A DNA stretch of 64,000 bases. It comes from an uncultured Alphaproteobacteria bacterium (GTDB lineage Bacteria; Pseudomonadota; Alphaproteobacteria; RF32; CAG-239). Position numbers and translations under genes: made by a program. Positions 24,501-32,944 of the stretch are shown here, piece by piece. Where the stretch lies: NCBI GenBank assembly GCA_934255405.1, contig CAKQNT010000001.1:1-64000 (forward strand), given 5' to 3'. Numbering within the stretch: the first letter of the stretch is position 1; each line of letters opens with the position of its first letter. The notes beneath the pieces were generated by a model that was not told the origin of the DNA, did no database searches, and saw only the letters and a program-made list of their open reading frames with translations.

Positions 24501-26010
24501 AATGTCCGAGCAACCCGCCGTTATCCGCAATGGCAAACCACGACTTGAGCACTTTGGCAACCAGTTTATTTTGCGGATTAAGAACGTATCCACCATTGGT
24601 AACCCGACCGATGTCTGAGCCGTTGCTGTCTAGCGCGTTGCCATTGACTCCCTGCAGAGCGGCAATTGCTCCGTTTGAAGTATATAGCAAAGACAAAGGC
24701 TGAGCATTGCCGCTCAAGGCGCCGTCCTGATTAAACACATAGCCCAAAGGAGAAACCGAAAGAATGCCGGCGCCGGAATCTAAACGGCTGCCAACTCCGG
24801 TTATACCCAAGAAGGCATTACTGCCATTAAAAATGACATGAGGCTCCAGACAAGAGCCGATTGCCCGACCGGACAAATCATAGGCATCTGCTCCGACCAT
24901 ATAGCCGATAACAGTTCCATTAAGCGAGATAACCGAGCCGTTGCTGAGAGCGTGGCCGCGCAGAGTTCCTTTATAGTCAAACACCGGACCTTGCGCGCTG
25001 ATTTGTCCAGCGGGAACACCATCACTGCCAAGAATAATGCCGCGCGGTCCGATTAAAGAAGTAACTGTTTTGGCACGAGCTAAATTACCCTCAGGCATAA
25101 TCCGCCCCATGTATTTGCCCTTGAGGGTGGTAGCAGTGGCCGAGAAGTCCAGAGAATAACCGATAATTTTATTTTCAGAATCGGCAATTTTGCCATCTGC
25201 ACGCAGGCGCCCGACTATATCATTGCCTTTGACAACTTCACCATTGTAGCTGACAAACCCCAAATAAAAACCATTGTTATCAAAGGCGTAGCCGTTGTGA
25301 ACGATATGTCCGATTATTTTATTTTGGTTATCATATACAAAACCATTGGCCTTGATTTTGCCGATTATATTGGAATCGAAGTCAGAAACTTGCCCTCCCA
25401 GCATAACGCTGCCGATAAAATCGCCCTGAAGGGAAACCACCATTTTTGAAGACATCAAGCGGCCAGCGAGCATATAATCTGTATCTACCTTGCGATAAGC
25501 ATAACCATCCGGCATTACAAGACCGATATTCTGCCCCTGCAGATTGGTAAACTGACCGTCACCAGTGATACGTCCGGCAATTTCTCCGTCATCGGTATAA
25601 ACCAGCCCCGGAAAGACAACGCCGCCTACAATGTCAAAATAGTCATTAATCACCAAACCGTTAGGCAAAACTTTGCCGGCATTTTGCCCAGAAGGCAGCC
25701 GGACAGAGCCATCGTTGCCGACTTTGCCTAAAATTTTGGCATCATTACCAATTGCAATACCTTGAGGAACAACTCCGCCAATCAATTTGCCGTCTGCTCC
25801 GATAATCAAGCTATCGGCGGTTACATTGCCGATAAGTCGATTGTCAAAGCTGACTACCTTGCCATCAGGGATTACCTTTCCCAAAAGGTCGCCGTCAAAG
25901 TTAATTGCCGTGATTTCCTGAGCGGAAACGGGACGTATGCCAAACAACATTGCCATATATGCAACTGCAACATATTTAAGCGTATTTTTCAGCATCGCAT
26001 TTCCCGTCAA
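21511..26010 (-). CDS. virB10: VirB10/DotG-like core protein, C-terminal half with giant repeat region
   Basis: A protein of up to 1499 residues. It has a cleavable-looking signal peptide (MLKNTLKYVAV...PVSA), then more than 1000 residues of degenerate repeats of about 17 residues built on DGxVxDxxGxxIGxV, a Gly/Pro-rich linker near 1110-1140, and at about 1165-1425 a VirB10/TrbI C-terminal domain (IIPAGSRLIGTLG; ISWERLIRPDGSLF; YIPAGTRIIVYPNTDLWLR). That domain forms the outer-membrane pore layer of the T4SS core. The start is open: TTG 26010 has GGAGG 8 bases upstream; ATG 25995 fits the signal peptide. It begins 2 bases after the stop of a second repeat gene holding the transmembrane N-terminus, so together they look like one VirB10/DotG cut in two. 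The tail is Pro/Ser-rich. Confidence 0.85.
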   Translation of the reverse strand: MTGNAMLKNTLKYVAVAYMAMLFGIRPVSAQEITAINFDGDLLGKVIPDGKVVSFDNRLIGNVTADSLIIGADGKLIGGVVPQGIAIGNDAKILGKVGNDGSVRLPSGQNAGKVLPNGLVINDYFDIVGGVVFPGLVYTDDGEIAGRITGDGQFTNLQGQNIGLVMPDGYAYRKVDTDYMLAGRLMSSKMVVSLQGDFIGSVMLGGQVSDFDSNIIGKIKANGFVYDNQNKIIGHIVHNGYAFDNNGFYLGFVSYNGEVVKGNDIVGRLRADGKIADSENKIIGYSLDFSATATTLKGKYMGRIMPEGNLARAKTVTSLIGPRGIILGSDGVPAGQISAQGPVFDYKGTLRGHALSNGSVISLNGTVIGYMVGADAYDLSGRAIGSCLEPHVIFNGSNAFLGITGVGSRLDSGAGILSVSPLGYVFNQDGALSGNAQPLSLLYTSNGAIAALQGVNGNALDSNGSDIGRVTNGGYVLNPQNKLVAKVLKSWFAIADNGGLLGHLSAENLIIDSSLSVVSKLLPDGSAVETDRVDSVNYYPVTGHGYSEKIAVDFTGRFLGYADALGNINNASGAKIGRIVSNGLVIDNNGLISGRLQEYGAMLDDECKISGVLTPRGDIQNYRGTYIGKVLANRHVISDSGAYLGYIVGTMPVIDFSGNIIGYSSSNGHVFSADNADIGCLNANRQLLNSDKALIGAAISYTSAMDFNGKIIGRAVLDGTIVNDKNQLVAYQQPNGNVNSNSGLPLGNMFKYLAAFNFDNRYIGRVLSDGSVVDEQNKVVGEVNFEGNVIADKQKIGYALYDFYIYGPDNRVLGYIGRNGDVTNFTNQNLGRIDRGFLVDKNENVIGRGARDYLIRDKSHLVLGELSFDGKVLDNLGNQVGTLSNAGEIRNSGNEAIATAYPLQYYSKISSHSKKQMLFDKDGGFIGYLDENGNLTDKDGKALDPEKLATRGSNHAVYDKDGNVVGLAKDDGSVADANGKVIGQLDENGNLLDGNGNIIGGIGRNWYEKVSRPGTSAPSEDVSPALKLLESKQHRKSLGVALTPDGEYLGDIQEDKSVINNDGEVVGYLMPDGLIIDDDGSLVGVEETKKTDTGGIFVPPGTFGDGGAYGTGAGSPGNLGPGGGYGPGERYDPARQAALDAAMQQRRKNISVGKISNGSRREAFDGMQKDWSEQGIGKIISSWRVNMSEMILSDKPIPAVIARAIDSNNPAPITAYVERNVYAEEGRNVIIPAGSRLIGTLGSVTASAEATSESARVQISWERLIRPDGSLFVFQGLTADAQGRAGALGYVDQQLFKKYTLPILTSSLTSATAYFMSPNSNESSDGESPRQQAANDARQNFINEMNNIFDEILQDKSNIKPMTYIPAGTRIIVYPNTDLWLRTWENDQDSSIQLEKPQILIDDGEKIAEQEKKKHESTTKSVSTSGGDVLYDASMDEDVESAKASPLLDAPKSKKKSSTQQNYVAPPPPPSVSGTGNAAATRQSPSGESSNSNSVPALF
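22750..25965 (-). repeat. Coding repeat region, about 17-residue units
   Basis: Several dozen degenerate protein repeats with the core DG-x-V-x-D-x-x-G-x-x-IG. The regular Gly/Asp turns and alternating hydrophobics suggest a beta-solenoid. Repeats are diverged at DNA level. Confidence 0.85.
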
Positions 26011-26012
26011 AT

Positions 26013-29000
26013 CTAGTTCCTCCGGTTTTGGGCTACTTCCTGCAAGACATAGCCAGCAACCTTTTTATCCAAATCAACAAATGAGCCGTTGCTCCGAATC
26101 CGTCCGATATTGTTACCTTTAGCATCAATTACCGAACCATCGTATGACAGACGCCCTTTATAAGAACCATCATTGCCCAGCACGGTCGCTCCGATCTTAT
26201 AAATTTTGCCTAAGATACCGTTTTGCATATCAATGGCGATACCGCCGGACAACGTTCTTCCCGCTATACTACCATCAGATAAGCTGATTTTGCCATCAAA
26301 ATTTACATAACCCACAACTTTATCACCATTGCCGATAACAATATCCCCGTCTACCACCTCGCCGATAAGTTTACCGGCAATACTCATAACTTTGCCATCA
26401 GACAAAACTCGCCCGATTGCAACATTTGAAGAGTTGGCGACAGCACCATCAGGCATAACCACACCGATTATGTTACCGGCAAAATCAACAACCGTGCCAT
26501 GATGCATTACGCTCAGATTAGCATCAGTCGAACCGCCGGGCAAAATTGCCGTAACCACTTCGCCCTTAAGATTGCTGACATCACCCAAAGAATTAAGCAT
26601 TCCGCGGTAATTACCCCAAATATCAATCATCACATCGTCTGGTATAACCTCTCCGACAATCTCACCATTAAGGTTTTGCACTTTTTTGTCGTGAGTAACG
26701 GTGCCGGAAGTTTTGCCATCGGCGCTAATCACTTTTCCGGAAATTGTCGCATACCCTAAATAAGAGCCATCGTAGCCGATTGCTGCGCCGGTTGCAGCCA
26801 CCGCACCTTGATATTCGCCGCGAAGATTAAAGAAATTGCCGCGGCCGTTGACATAGCCGATATTATCACCATAGCGGTTAACCACACTGCCATTATACAA
26901 GGCGACGCCAACAATCTCGCCGCGAATATTCAAGACCTCGCCTACAGGAGCCTTAGTTCCAACTGAAGAGCCATAGAATCCCAGCCCATCATTACTGAAC
27001 TTGCCCTGTAAAACTCCTTTGGTATTGTAAACATTGCCATCAGGAAAAAGATTGCCAACCAAACGGCTTTCGGCATCAATCACCGACGTCTTTTGCGGAA
27101 CCGCAACGCCGATAATTTTACGATTGCGGTCAAGCAGCAAATTGTTGGGAGAGAGCACCGCTGATGGTCGACCGGCAAGTTTGATGGTACCGTTATTCTC
27201 CAGCTCTCCTAAATATTTGCCGTCAAAATCAAAGCCATAACGCTCACCGGCAACACGACCTAAATATATGCCCTTGCCGCTGAAGACTTCGCCATACAGT
27301 CCCACACATCCGACCGGTATGCGGGCATCATTCACCACAATATTTTCGTCATTAACTTGTCCAAGATAACGGCCGTCATAATCTATTGCCGCACCATGAT
27401 AGGCCGTATGCCCGATAAATTCTCCTTTTTCGTTGAGCACGCTTCCGTCCGGATTTACACATCCGACATAGCGATTAGCGGCGTCTTTGACAATACCGAC
27501 ATTATCAACCGTGCCCAGAAAACGGCATTCATTATCAAACACTTTGCCGGAGGGAACCAGTTCTCCGGCGTATGAGCCATCAGCGCCAAAAGCCACGCCT
27601 TCAGAATTGATTTGCAAACCGGTATCTTCGTTGTTCTTTTTGATTTTGCCGTCTTTATCCAAATAGCCCAATTGTTTGCAACCAAAACCAACCAAGAATC
27701 CACCGCGCACCATCTTGGCTACCACTTTGGCTCCGCCGACATCTTTTACCAATCCATTGGGCAGTGAGCGACCGACAATCTGTCCGGCCTCATTCTCAAT
27801 CGAACCATCATTTTGCAAAATTCCCAGCAAATCGCCTTGCGGAGTTATTGGCAGAAAACCGGCCTGCACCAGAGAACCGACAATGTTTCCGTTGGCATCA
27901 ATAATATTGCCGTTTTCATCAACATAACCAATAACATTGCCGTTGGCATCATATACTTTGCCGTCTGCACCGACGTAGCCGATAATATTTCCATTGGCGT
28001 CCAGAGCTAAATTGACAGTTTCTCCTGCTTTGCCGATAATATTGCCATCAGCATCAACAAGAGTACCATCTTCTAGCATTTTGCCAATGATATTGCCATT
28101 AAAATCAACAACATTGCCGTTTTCATCAATATAACCGATAACATTTCCGTCTTTGTCATAAGCCAGGCGCGCTTGTCTTCCGACCGAACCGATTGCGCCG
28201 GATTTGACAATTTGTCCGTCTTTGCCGACAACCCCAATTGTATTACCATCTTTATCAACAACCGAGCCATCCGGCATGACAACACCCAAAACATTGCCGT
28301 TGGCATCAATGGCCACGCTGCCGGGTTTGGTGACACTACCAATGACATTACCATTCAAATCGACCACTGAGCCGTCGGACATAACCCGACCAATGACATT
28401 GCCGTTTTCGTCAACAACAGTGCCATCAGGTAAAACTCTCCCGATAATATTGCCATCTTTATCATATACAAATCCGGTGTCTACCGCGCGCCCAATAACC
28501 TTTCCATTGAGATCAACAACTGTGCCGTCGGCCAAGGAGCGACCTATCACATTGCCATCTTTATCAACAACCGAGCCATCGGGATTGACGTAGCCGATAA
28601 GATTACCAAACTCGTCATAAACTGCACGGCGGTTATCTGCCACCCCTATAACATTGCCGTTTTCATCCATAATCAGCCCGTCAGAACCGACGCGGCCGAT
28701 AATATTACCATTTGCATCACGGACATAACCATCTTCATCAACAGTGCCGATAACTTTGCCATCCGGCCCAACCGCCTTACGAACGGCTTTGGCCGCTCCG
28801 TCTGTTTCAGATGCGGTACCGACAACATTTTCACAAACTGTACAATCTTCTTTGGTTACGGCGTTGCCGGTAACCGGAACTTTGGCTGACTTTACATTAC
28901 TTTGCCCCAAGTTGAGCTCATACCAGGAGATAATAAAATTATTCTGAACATTACCGGCAACCACCGGCGCCCAATTTATGGTAATATGGCAGGTCTCGTC

Positions 29001-29429
29001 GCCAGAGAGAGAACGGTTGTTGCAACCGCTTTCATAAGTAAAACCGGCCGCCGGAGGTTCAGCCAAATCAACGCTGGCAATATGCACGGCGGCTTTGCCG
29101 TTTGTTCCAAGAGTAAGAACGTTTTTGGCCTCTGTCCCCAACACAACCTGCCCCATTGGCACAGGATCTGGCGTTGTGGTCAGAGGAATCTCGCCGTCAA
29201 CGGTAGAGAATTCGATGCTTTGCGCCATTGGAGCGGAGTTATCTATGCTCAACACATCGGCGTTATCCGTAAAAACAGGCTCCTCATACTCTTCAACCCG
29301 CTGATTGCTTTTGATAAGCAGAAACACGCCAAAAACAAATATCAATAAAGAAGTAATACCAATCGCAAGAATGATGCGATTGGTTTTTTTTACATACTTC
29401 TCGGAATGTGTTAAGTTATCTCTTTCCAT
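26013..29429 (-). CDS. VirB10/DotG-like N-terminal half: membrane anchor, Ig-like domain and giant repeat region
   Basis: An 1138-residue protein. A short basic cytoplasmic tail is followed by one transmembrane helix at about residues 19-40 (IILAIGITSLLIFVFGVFLL), as in VirB10 and DotG. Residues about 85-195 look like an Ig-type domain (LGTEAKNVLTLG; CHITINWAPVVAG), with a Cys pair CTVC after it. From about 215 to the end run repeats of about 17 residues, best in the first third (for example VLPDGTVVDENGNVIGR), degenerating later. There is no VirB10 C-terminal domain; that is in the next gene. It starts 10 bases after the VirB9 stop is reached from the other side, so the order is virB9, this gene, virB10-C, virB11. 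It should span the periplasm from the inner membrane. Confidence 0.8.
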   Translation of the reverse strand: MERDNLTHSEKYVKKTNRIILAIGITSLLIFVFGVFLLIKSNQRVEEYEEPVFTDNADVLSIDNSAPMAQSIEFSTVDGEIPLTTTPDPVPMGQVVLGTEAKNVLTLGTNGKAAVHIASVDLAEPPAAGFTYESGCNNRSLSGDETCHITINWAPVVAGNVQNNFIISWYELNLGQSNVKSAKVPVTGNAVTKEDCTVCENVVGTASETDGAAKAVRKAVGPDGKVIGTVDEDGYVRDANGNIIGRVGSDGLIMDENGNVIGVADNRRAVYDEFGNLIGYVNPDGSVVDKDGNVIGRSLADGTVVDLNGKVIGRAVDTGFVYDKDGNIIGRVLPDGTVVDENGNVIGRVMSDGSVVDLNGNVIGSVTKPGSVAIDANGNVLGVVMPDGSVVDKDGNTIGVVGKDGQIVKSGAIGSVGRQARLAYDKDGNVIGYIDENGNVVDFNGNIIGKMLEDGTLVDADGNIIGKAGETVNLALDANGNIIGYVGADGKVYDANGNVIGYVDENGNIIDANGNIVGSLVQAGFLPITPQGDLLGILQNDGSIENEAGQIVGRSLPNGLVKDVGGAKVVAKMVRGGFLVGFGCKQLGYLDKDGKIKKNNEDTGLQINSEGVAFGADGSYAGELVPSGKVFDNECRFLGTVDNVGIVKDAANRYVGCVNPDGSVLNEKGEFIGHTAYHGAAIDYDGRYLGQVNDENIVVNDARIPVGCVGLYGEVFSGKGIYLGRVAGERYGFDFDGKYLGELENNGTIKLAGRPSAVLSPNNLLLDRNRKIIGVAVPQKTSVIDAESRLVGNLFPDGNVYNTKGVLQGKFSNDGLGFYGSSVGTKAPVGEVLNIRGEIVGVALYNGSVVNRYGDNIGYVNGRGNFFNLRGEYQGAVAATGAAIGYDGSYLGYATISGKVISADGKTSGTVTHDKKVQNLNGEIVGEVIPDDVMIDIWGNYRGMLNSLGDVSNLKGEVVTAILPGGSTDANLSVMHHGTVVDFAGNIIGVVMPDGAVANSSNVAIGRVLSDGKVMSIAGKLIGEVVDGDIVIGNGDKVVGYVNFDGKISLSDGSIAGRTLSGGIAIDMQNGILGKIYKIGATVLGNDGSYKGRLSYDGSVIDAKGNNIGRIRSNGSFVDLDKKVAGYVLQEVAQNRRN
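26025..28775 (-). repeat. Coding repeat region of the N-terminal half
   Basis: Same repeat family as in the neighbouring gene. The copies between about 27.9 and 28.7 kb are the most regular, with near-invariant GNVIG, and may be the most recently expanded. Confidence 0.85.
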
Positions 29430-29439
29430 TTATTTATTA

Positions 29440-31128
29440 TCACTGTGTCCTTACTACACTGCAGAATACCCCGTTACGTCCGAGAATACTGCAAGTTTTA
29501 TCGCCTTCCTCCAAGGTTTTAACCGGTCCGATGCGAAGATGGAACAGTTCCTTACCCTGACCATCTGCCGGAGCGTCAACCGAAAAGAACGGACTATAGC
29601 GGCTTAAGTCAGAATCGTATTTGGAAGAAAGCTTATCCCACAATTTTTCCAAAGTCGAAACATTGTCATCAGTGCCGAGTTCAATAGATATATTAGAGTT
29701 AGAGCTATCATTAAAGCCGGAGCCATAGCCATATTGACGAGCATACGGGTTAGCCGCTCCGTTATTGGCATCATAGCTGATACGCTGCATTTTGGAATAA
29801 TCAAATCCGTTAGCGGCGCCTCCACCTGCTTGGAATCCGATGCCAATGCCGTTATTGCCATAACCGGCGCTATTCGCAGCCCCGCCAGACGGGCCGTATT
29901 GCGGCACAATAACTTGTCCGGATCCAATCTGAACATCATATTGAGAAGGAGCCATACCGTTATTTGTTCCGCCCTGAGGATAGCCCCCGCCCTGAGGATA
30001 GCCTCCAGCTGCGCCATAGCCTCCTTGGACAGATGCCCCCTTGCTACCAGCGGGCAACGTTCCAGAAACCTCCCAGCTTGACGGCAAATAGTCATTCGAA
30101 TCGATAGAATATTCCAAACCGCTGGCGTCAGAGCGGCGGAGCTTGATGCAGATAAGACGTTTGCCGTTGCGCAAAACCAAATCACCAACACCCTCAACAA
30201 TAATCAGACGATTATCCGGACCTTTGGTGCGGAACCCAACCGGAACTTCCATACGCTCAACAATCATACTGACAACCGGACGCTGCATCATATTCAAAGA
30301 TTTTTTGCCCAAATCAATATAAGTAAATATGTCATCACGCCATACTCGCTCCGGAGCAATCACCACATCATCAGGATTAGGGACATAAACTTCCAAATCA
30401 AAGCGGAATTTGGAGGGATCAAGCGGGATACTTTTCAACCAATCGCTTTTTTGAAAGCGGCGAGTATAGTTAGCATCAACCGACTTTCCGCTCGAAACAG
30501 TTCCACCGGTATGAGCACCGAGCACTCCGCCGGACGCACCGCCGATATTTCCGGTTCCGCCGGCGCCGTTCTCACCGCCGATAACATCAATATCAATAAT
30601 TGAGTTAGTCAAGCGCTCGGTATTAACGGCTTCGCTTTTTACATAGAACACATAGCGGTTACCGGAGCGGCCAAAAACAATCACGTTGGTATCGACGCCG
30701 ACATTAGCCCCTTTGCGCGGGTACAACATCAAAGAATTGGGGCTGGAAATCTGTCCGTCAAAAGTGGCGTTGTCACCGATAAAAATATCTTCAATCATCT
30801 CCCATTCAGGAAAGTTAACCAAAGTAATCATACCCTCGCGCACCCGAATGGGGAGCACCAAATCAGGCGACCAATAATAGCGAGAATAAGCCGGCTTGCT
30901 CTGACCCTCGCCAAGATTTTGCAATGGATCGAGCCATGCGGCCTGCGTCATTCCCAGAGAATTAAAACCGGCATACCCCATATTCATCGGCTGGTAGTTG
31001 CCCTGAGCCTGTTCGGCGCTGGCATCCATAACCTGCTGATCGACCTGCGCGGCAGCAACAGAACAAAAACCGAGACTGCCAAGCAAGACCGGCAAATATG
31101 AATATATTTTAGAAAACTTAACAGACAC
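29440..31128 (-). CDS. virB9: VirB9/DotH-family outer-core protein with C-terminal SPOR domain
   Basis: A 562-residue exported protein starting with GTG at 31128 behind GGAG. Signal peptide ends in AAAQ. Residues about 90-185 match the VirB9 N-terminal domain (REGMITLVNFPEWE; NVIVFGRSGNRYVFYV), and about 235-345 the VirB9/CagX C-terminal beta domain (PERVWRDDIFTYIDLG; RPVVSMIVERMEVPVGFR; LVLRNGKRLICIKL). A Gly/Gln/Tyr-rich linker (about 365-470) joins this to a last domain of about 80 residues with the SPOR pattern: FFSVDAP, ELFHLRIGPVKTLEEGDKTC and NGVFCSVV. SPOR domains bind glycan strands stripped of peptides. The core domain would sit in the outer-membrane complex with the VirB7-like and VirB10-like partners. 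Confidence 0.85.
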   Translation of the reverse strand: MSVKFSKIYSYLPVLLGSLGFCSVAAAQVDQQVMDASAEQAQGNYQPMNMGYAGFNSLGMTQAAWLDPLQNLGEGQSKPAYSRYYWSPDLVLPIRVREGMITLVNFPEWEMIEDIFIGDNATFDGQISSPNSLMLYPRKGANVGVDTNVIVFGRSGNRYVFYVKSEAVNTERLTNSIIDIDVIGGENGAGGTGNIGGASGGVLGAHTGGTVSSGKSVDANYTRRFQKSDWLKSIPLDPSKFRFDLEVYVPNPDDVVIAPERVWRDDIFTYIDLGKKSLNMMQRPVVSMIVERMEVPVGFRTKGPDNRLIIVEGVGDLVLRNGKRLICIKLRRSDASGLEYSIDSNDYLPSSWEVSGTLPAGSKGASVQGGYGAAGGYPQGGGYPQGGTNNGMAPSQYDVQIGSGQVIVPQYGPSGGAANSAGYGNNGIGIGFQAGGGAANGFDYSKMQRISYDANNGAANPYARQYGYGSGFNDSSNSNISIELGTDDNVSTLEKLWDKLSSKYDSDLSRYSPFFSVDAPADGQGKELFHLRIGPVKTLEEGDKTCSILGRNGVFCSVVRTQ

Positions 31129-31135
31129 TGCTACG

Positions 31136-31861
31136 CTACTCCACCTTATTAAAGGTCAAAGAATATCTGGTTACGGTAAAGCCAACCGGATTTTTTAACC
31201 TATCACCATATTTAACACTTTTTTTGCGATATGTTACATTGAGCGATGCTGTCCAGTAGTTGACTTCCGGCTGGACAGATTCCGGATACATATCTCTAGT
31301 TTCATACTCAACCTGCCATATTCCGTTGGCAAGCTCGTTAACCGAAAGAATTTTTACATCTCGGCTCAAACCACGACTATTAATCACCTGAAGAGCCTTT
31401 TTGGCGGTATTATCCAAAAAATCTTGATACACCTTGGGAGAAGACATCTCCTTGACCGGCCCATCCGCCGACCAACGAGCCTCCATCTCTGAGGCATCAC
31501 GCATAAACGAACTGCGCAACAAAACATATTGCCGCACAAACACTTCCGTAATAGCCTTCTGGTTGCGGAGTCCTTCCCTAATCGGCTGAATATTATATAC
31601 CTGCTCCGAACGATTTTGGAACGTCAGCAAAAAGGGCTCAACCCGATACAACGGCAAAACCTGAAAAATTGCCAATATCAGCACGATATTGCAACAAATA
31701 CTCAACGCCGTAATAATTGCAAAGGCGCGCGCTGTCCACAGATAGCGTTTCTCTCCGATGTTAGCAACAAAAACATCGGAGTTTTGTATCCGTCTCTGCG
31801 GCCGGCTGCCATTACCTATAAGTCGGCGGGCGTTGGGAGCTGTTCCTATTTGTTCTGCCAT
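31136..31861 (-). CDS. virB8: VirB8-family inner-membrane scaffold protein, copy 1
   Basis: A 241-residue bitopic protein: cytoplasmic tail of about 37 residues, one membrane helix near 38-63, and a periplasmic NTF2-like domain. Family marks are VEPFLLTFQNRSE after the helix, FVRQYVLLRSSFMRD, and the C-terminal NPVGFTVTRYSLTFN, which equals the VirB8 'NPLGF.V..Y' signature. IcmL/DotI shares this fold. It lies 14 bases after the VirB7-like lipoprotein gene and 7 bases before virB9. A second VirB8 is at 32.2-32.9 kb; the two are clearly diverged, so they probably form a hetero-oligomer or serve different steps. Confidence 0.9.
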   Translation of the reverse strand: MAEQIGTAPNARRLIGNGSRPQRRIQNSDVFVANIGEKRYLWTARAFAIITALSICCNIVLILAIFQVLPLYRVEPFLLTFQNRSEQVYNIQPIREGLRNQKAITEVFVRQYVLLRSSFMRDASEMEARWSADGPVKEMSSPKVYQDFLDNTAKKALQVINSRGLSRDVKILSVNELANGIWQVEYETRDMYPESVQPEVNYWTASLNVTYRKKSVKYGDRLKNPVGFTVTRYSLTFNKVE

Positions 31862-31875
31862 TCGACTATCCCGAT

Positions 31876-32064
31876 TTAAATTGTTGCAACAAACCAGTCA
31901 GGCAAATTCTTGGGAAGTTCGACTTCCATACAAGCGCATGGAGATAATTTTAGCTCATCACTGCCTTTACCGATACCAACCGGCTCCGGTTCATAATATG
32001 AGCCAAAACACCCTGCCAGCAAAAATAAAACAAGCACAATCAAAGTCTTGGAATATGTATTCAT
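31876..32064 (-). CDS. VirB7-like small lipoprotein
   Basis: A 62-residue product from ATG 32064 (AAGG about 8 bases upstream; TTG 32067 is in frame). A lipobox LLAGC ends the signal at about residue 18; the short mature part has SPCACMEVELP and ends in DWFVATI. Size, lipid anchor and place next to virB8 and virB9 match VirB7, which ties the outer core to the membrane, partly through a disulfide with VirB9; two Cys are available here. VirB7 proteins are too short for firm homology, so the call rests on context. It has its own upstream promoter candidate. Confidence 0.7.
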   Translation of the reverse strand: MNTYSKTLIVLVLFLLAGCFGSYYEPEPVGIGKGSDELKLSPCACMEVELPKNLPDWFVATI

Positions 32065-32114
32065 CAAAAAAAGCCTTCTCTTTAATCTAATTCTAATTCT
32101 CCAGTTGATATAAA

Positions 32115-32142
32115 ATTATACTCTTTTAGTTTAAATGTCTAA
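32115..32142 (-). promoter_or_regulatory. Predicted internal promoter before the VirB7-like gene
   Basis: On the minus strand TTAGAC (32137-32142), 16-bp spacer, TATAAT (32115-32120). This would give the outer-core genes (VirB7-like, virB8, virB9, virB10 halves, virB11) separate expression from the upstream part of the long operon. Confidence 0.6.
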
Positions 32143-32167
32143 CAGCTTAAACATACTTATCAACAAA

Positions 32168-32932
32168 TTAGAAGATTTCGACCTCGGTTTGAGAATAACG
32201 GACAACCGTAAAGCCCAAAGGATTAATAAGGCGGCGCCCCAAGAAAATTCGTTCTTTAATAAAATGTCCGGTTACCGAGGCTGTCCAATAATGAACTCTG
32301 AGAGTTGACTCTTTTTGCGCTTGGCTATGCCCCTGCTCATCATATAGGTCATAAGTTTTGAAGTCTACTTTCCAGACCGGACTCTTGGCTCCGCCCTGAC
32401 GATTGATGGAAATAATCTCAACCTCACGCACTAAAGCACGCTTGAACATTTCCTCCCAATTGGACGAGGCACTTTTATTAAAGGCAAAATAAACGTCTTC
32501 AGAAGAAAGGTAATTGACCATTCCCCCAGGCATCCAACGAGAGCGCATTTCTGTCGGATCGTTAATTACCGTATTGCGCAAGATAACATATTGACGAATA
32601 AATGTTTTCATCAATTTATCGCGAGAAGACATATCGGCAGTTATCGGCTCGTTTCGGACAATGCCTTCTGAAGAATCTTGATTGATAATCAAAAACGGCT
32701 CCACTGTCACCATCGGAGCAAGTCTAAACAAGGCCAAAGCAGAGCTAACCAGCACCAGAAGAGAAATTACCGCCGTCACGATAAAGAAACGGGACAGCCA
32801 CAAATAATAAGTAAGCTTGGCACCTTCGCTCTTTTTATCAAGTTTATCCAAAAATTCCGGCTGATATGCAGCGGAACCTTCTATTGCCAGCGTTTGTCTT
32901 CCATTTTCGATTTGGTTCGGACTCATAATCAA
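32168..32932 (-). CDS. virB8: VirB8-family inner-membrane scaffold protein, copy 2
   Basis: A 254-residue bitopic protein with a 40-residue cytoplasmic tail, a membrane helix near 42-68 and a periplasmic NTF2-like domain. It has VEPFLIINQDSSEG, FIRQYVILRNTVIND and the C-terminal INPLGFTVVRYSQTEVEIF, a textbook VirB8 ending. Start: TTG 32932 has AAGG 6 bases upstream, ATG 32926 is the alternative. It directly follows the giant 1359-residue gene and precedes the predicted internal promoter, so it may be expressed with the upstream half of the operon while its paralog is expressed with the outer core. Confidence 0.9.
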   Translation of the reverse strand: MIMSPNQIENGRQTLAIEGSAAYQPEFLDKLDKKSEGAKLTYYLWLSRFFIVTAVISLLVLVSSALALFRLAPMVTVEPFLIINQDSSEGIVRNEPITADMSSRDKLMKTFIRQYVILRNTVINDPTEMRSRWMPGGMVNYLSSEDVYFAFNKSASSNWEEMFKRALVREVEIISINRQGGAKSPVWKVDFKTYDLYDEQGHSQAQKESTLRVHYWTASVTGHFIKERIFLGRRLINPLGFTVVRYSQTEVEIF

Positions 32933-32944
32933 TATCTGCCTTTA

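Noticed and set aside
26025..28775. CRISPR-like regular repeats
   Set aside because: The periodicity is that of a coding 17-residue protein repeat; units are degenerate at DNA level and have no spacers.
28902..29348. 148-codon plus-strand frame
   Set aside because: Antisense of the N-terminal part of the 26013-29429 gene, without ribosome site or protein-like pattern.
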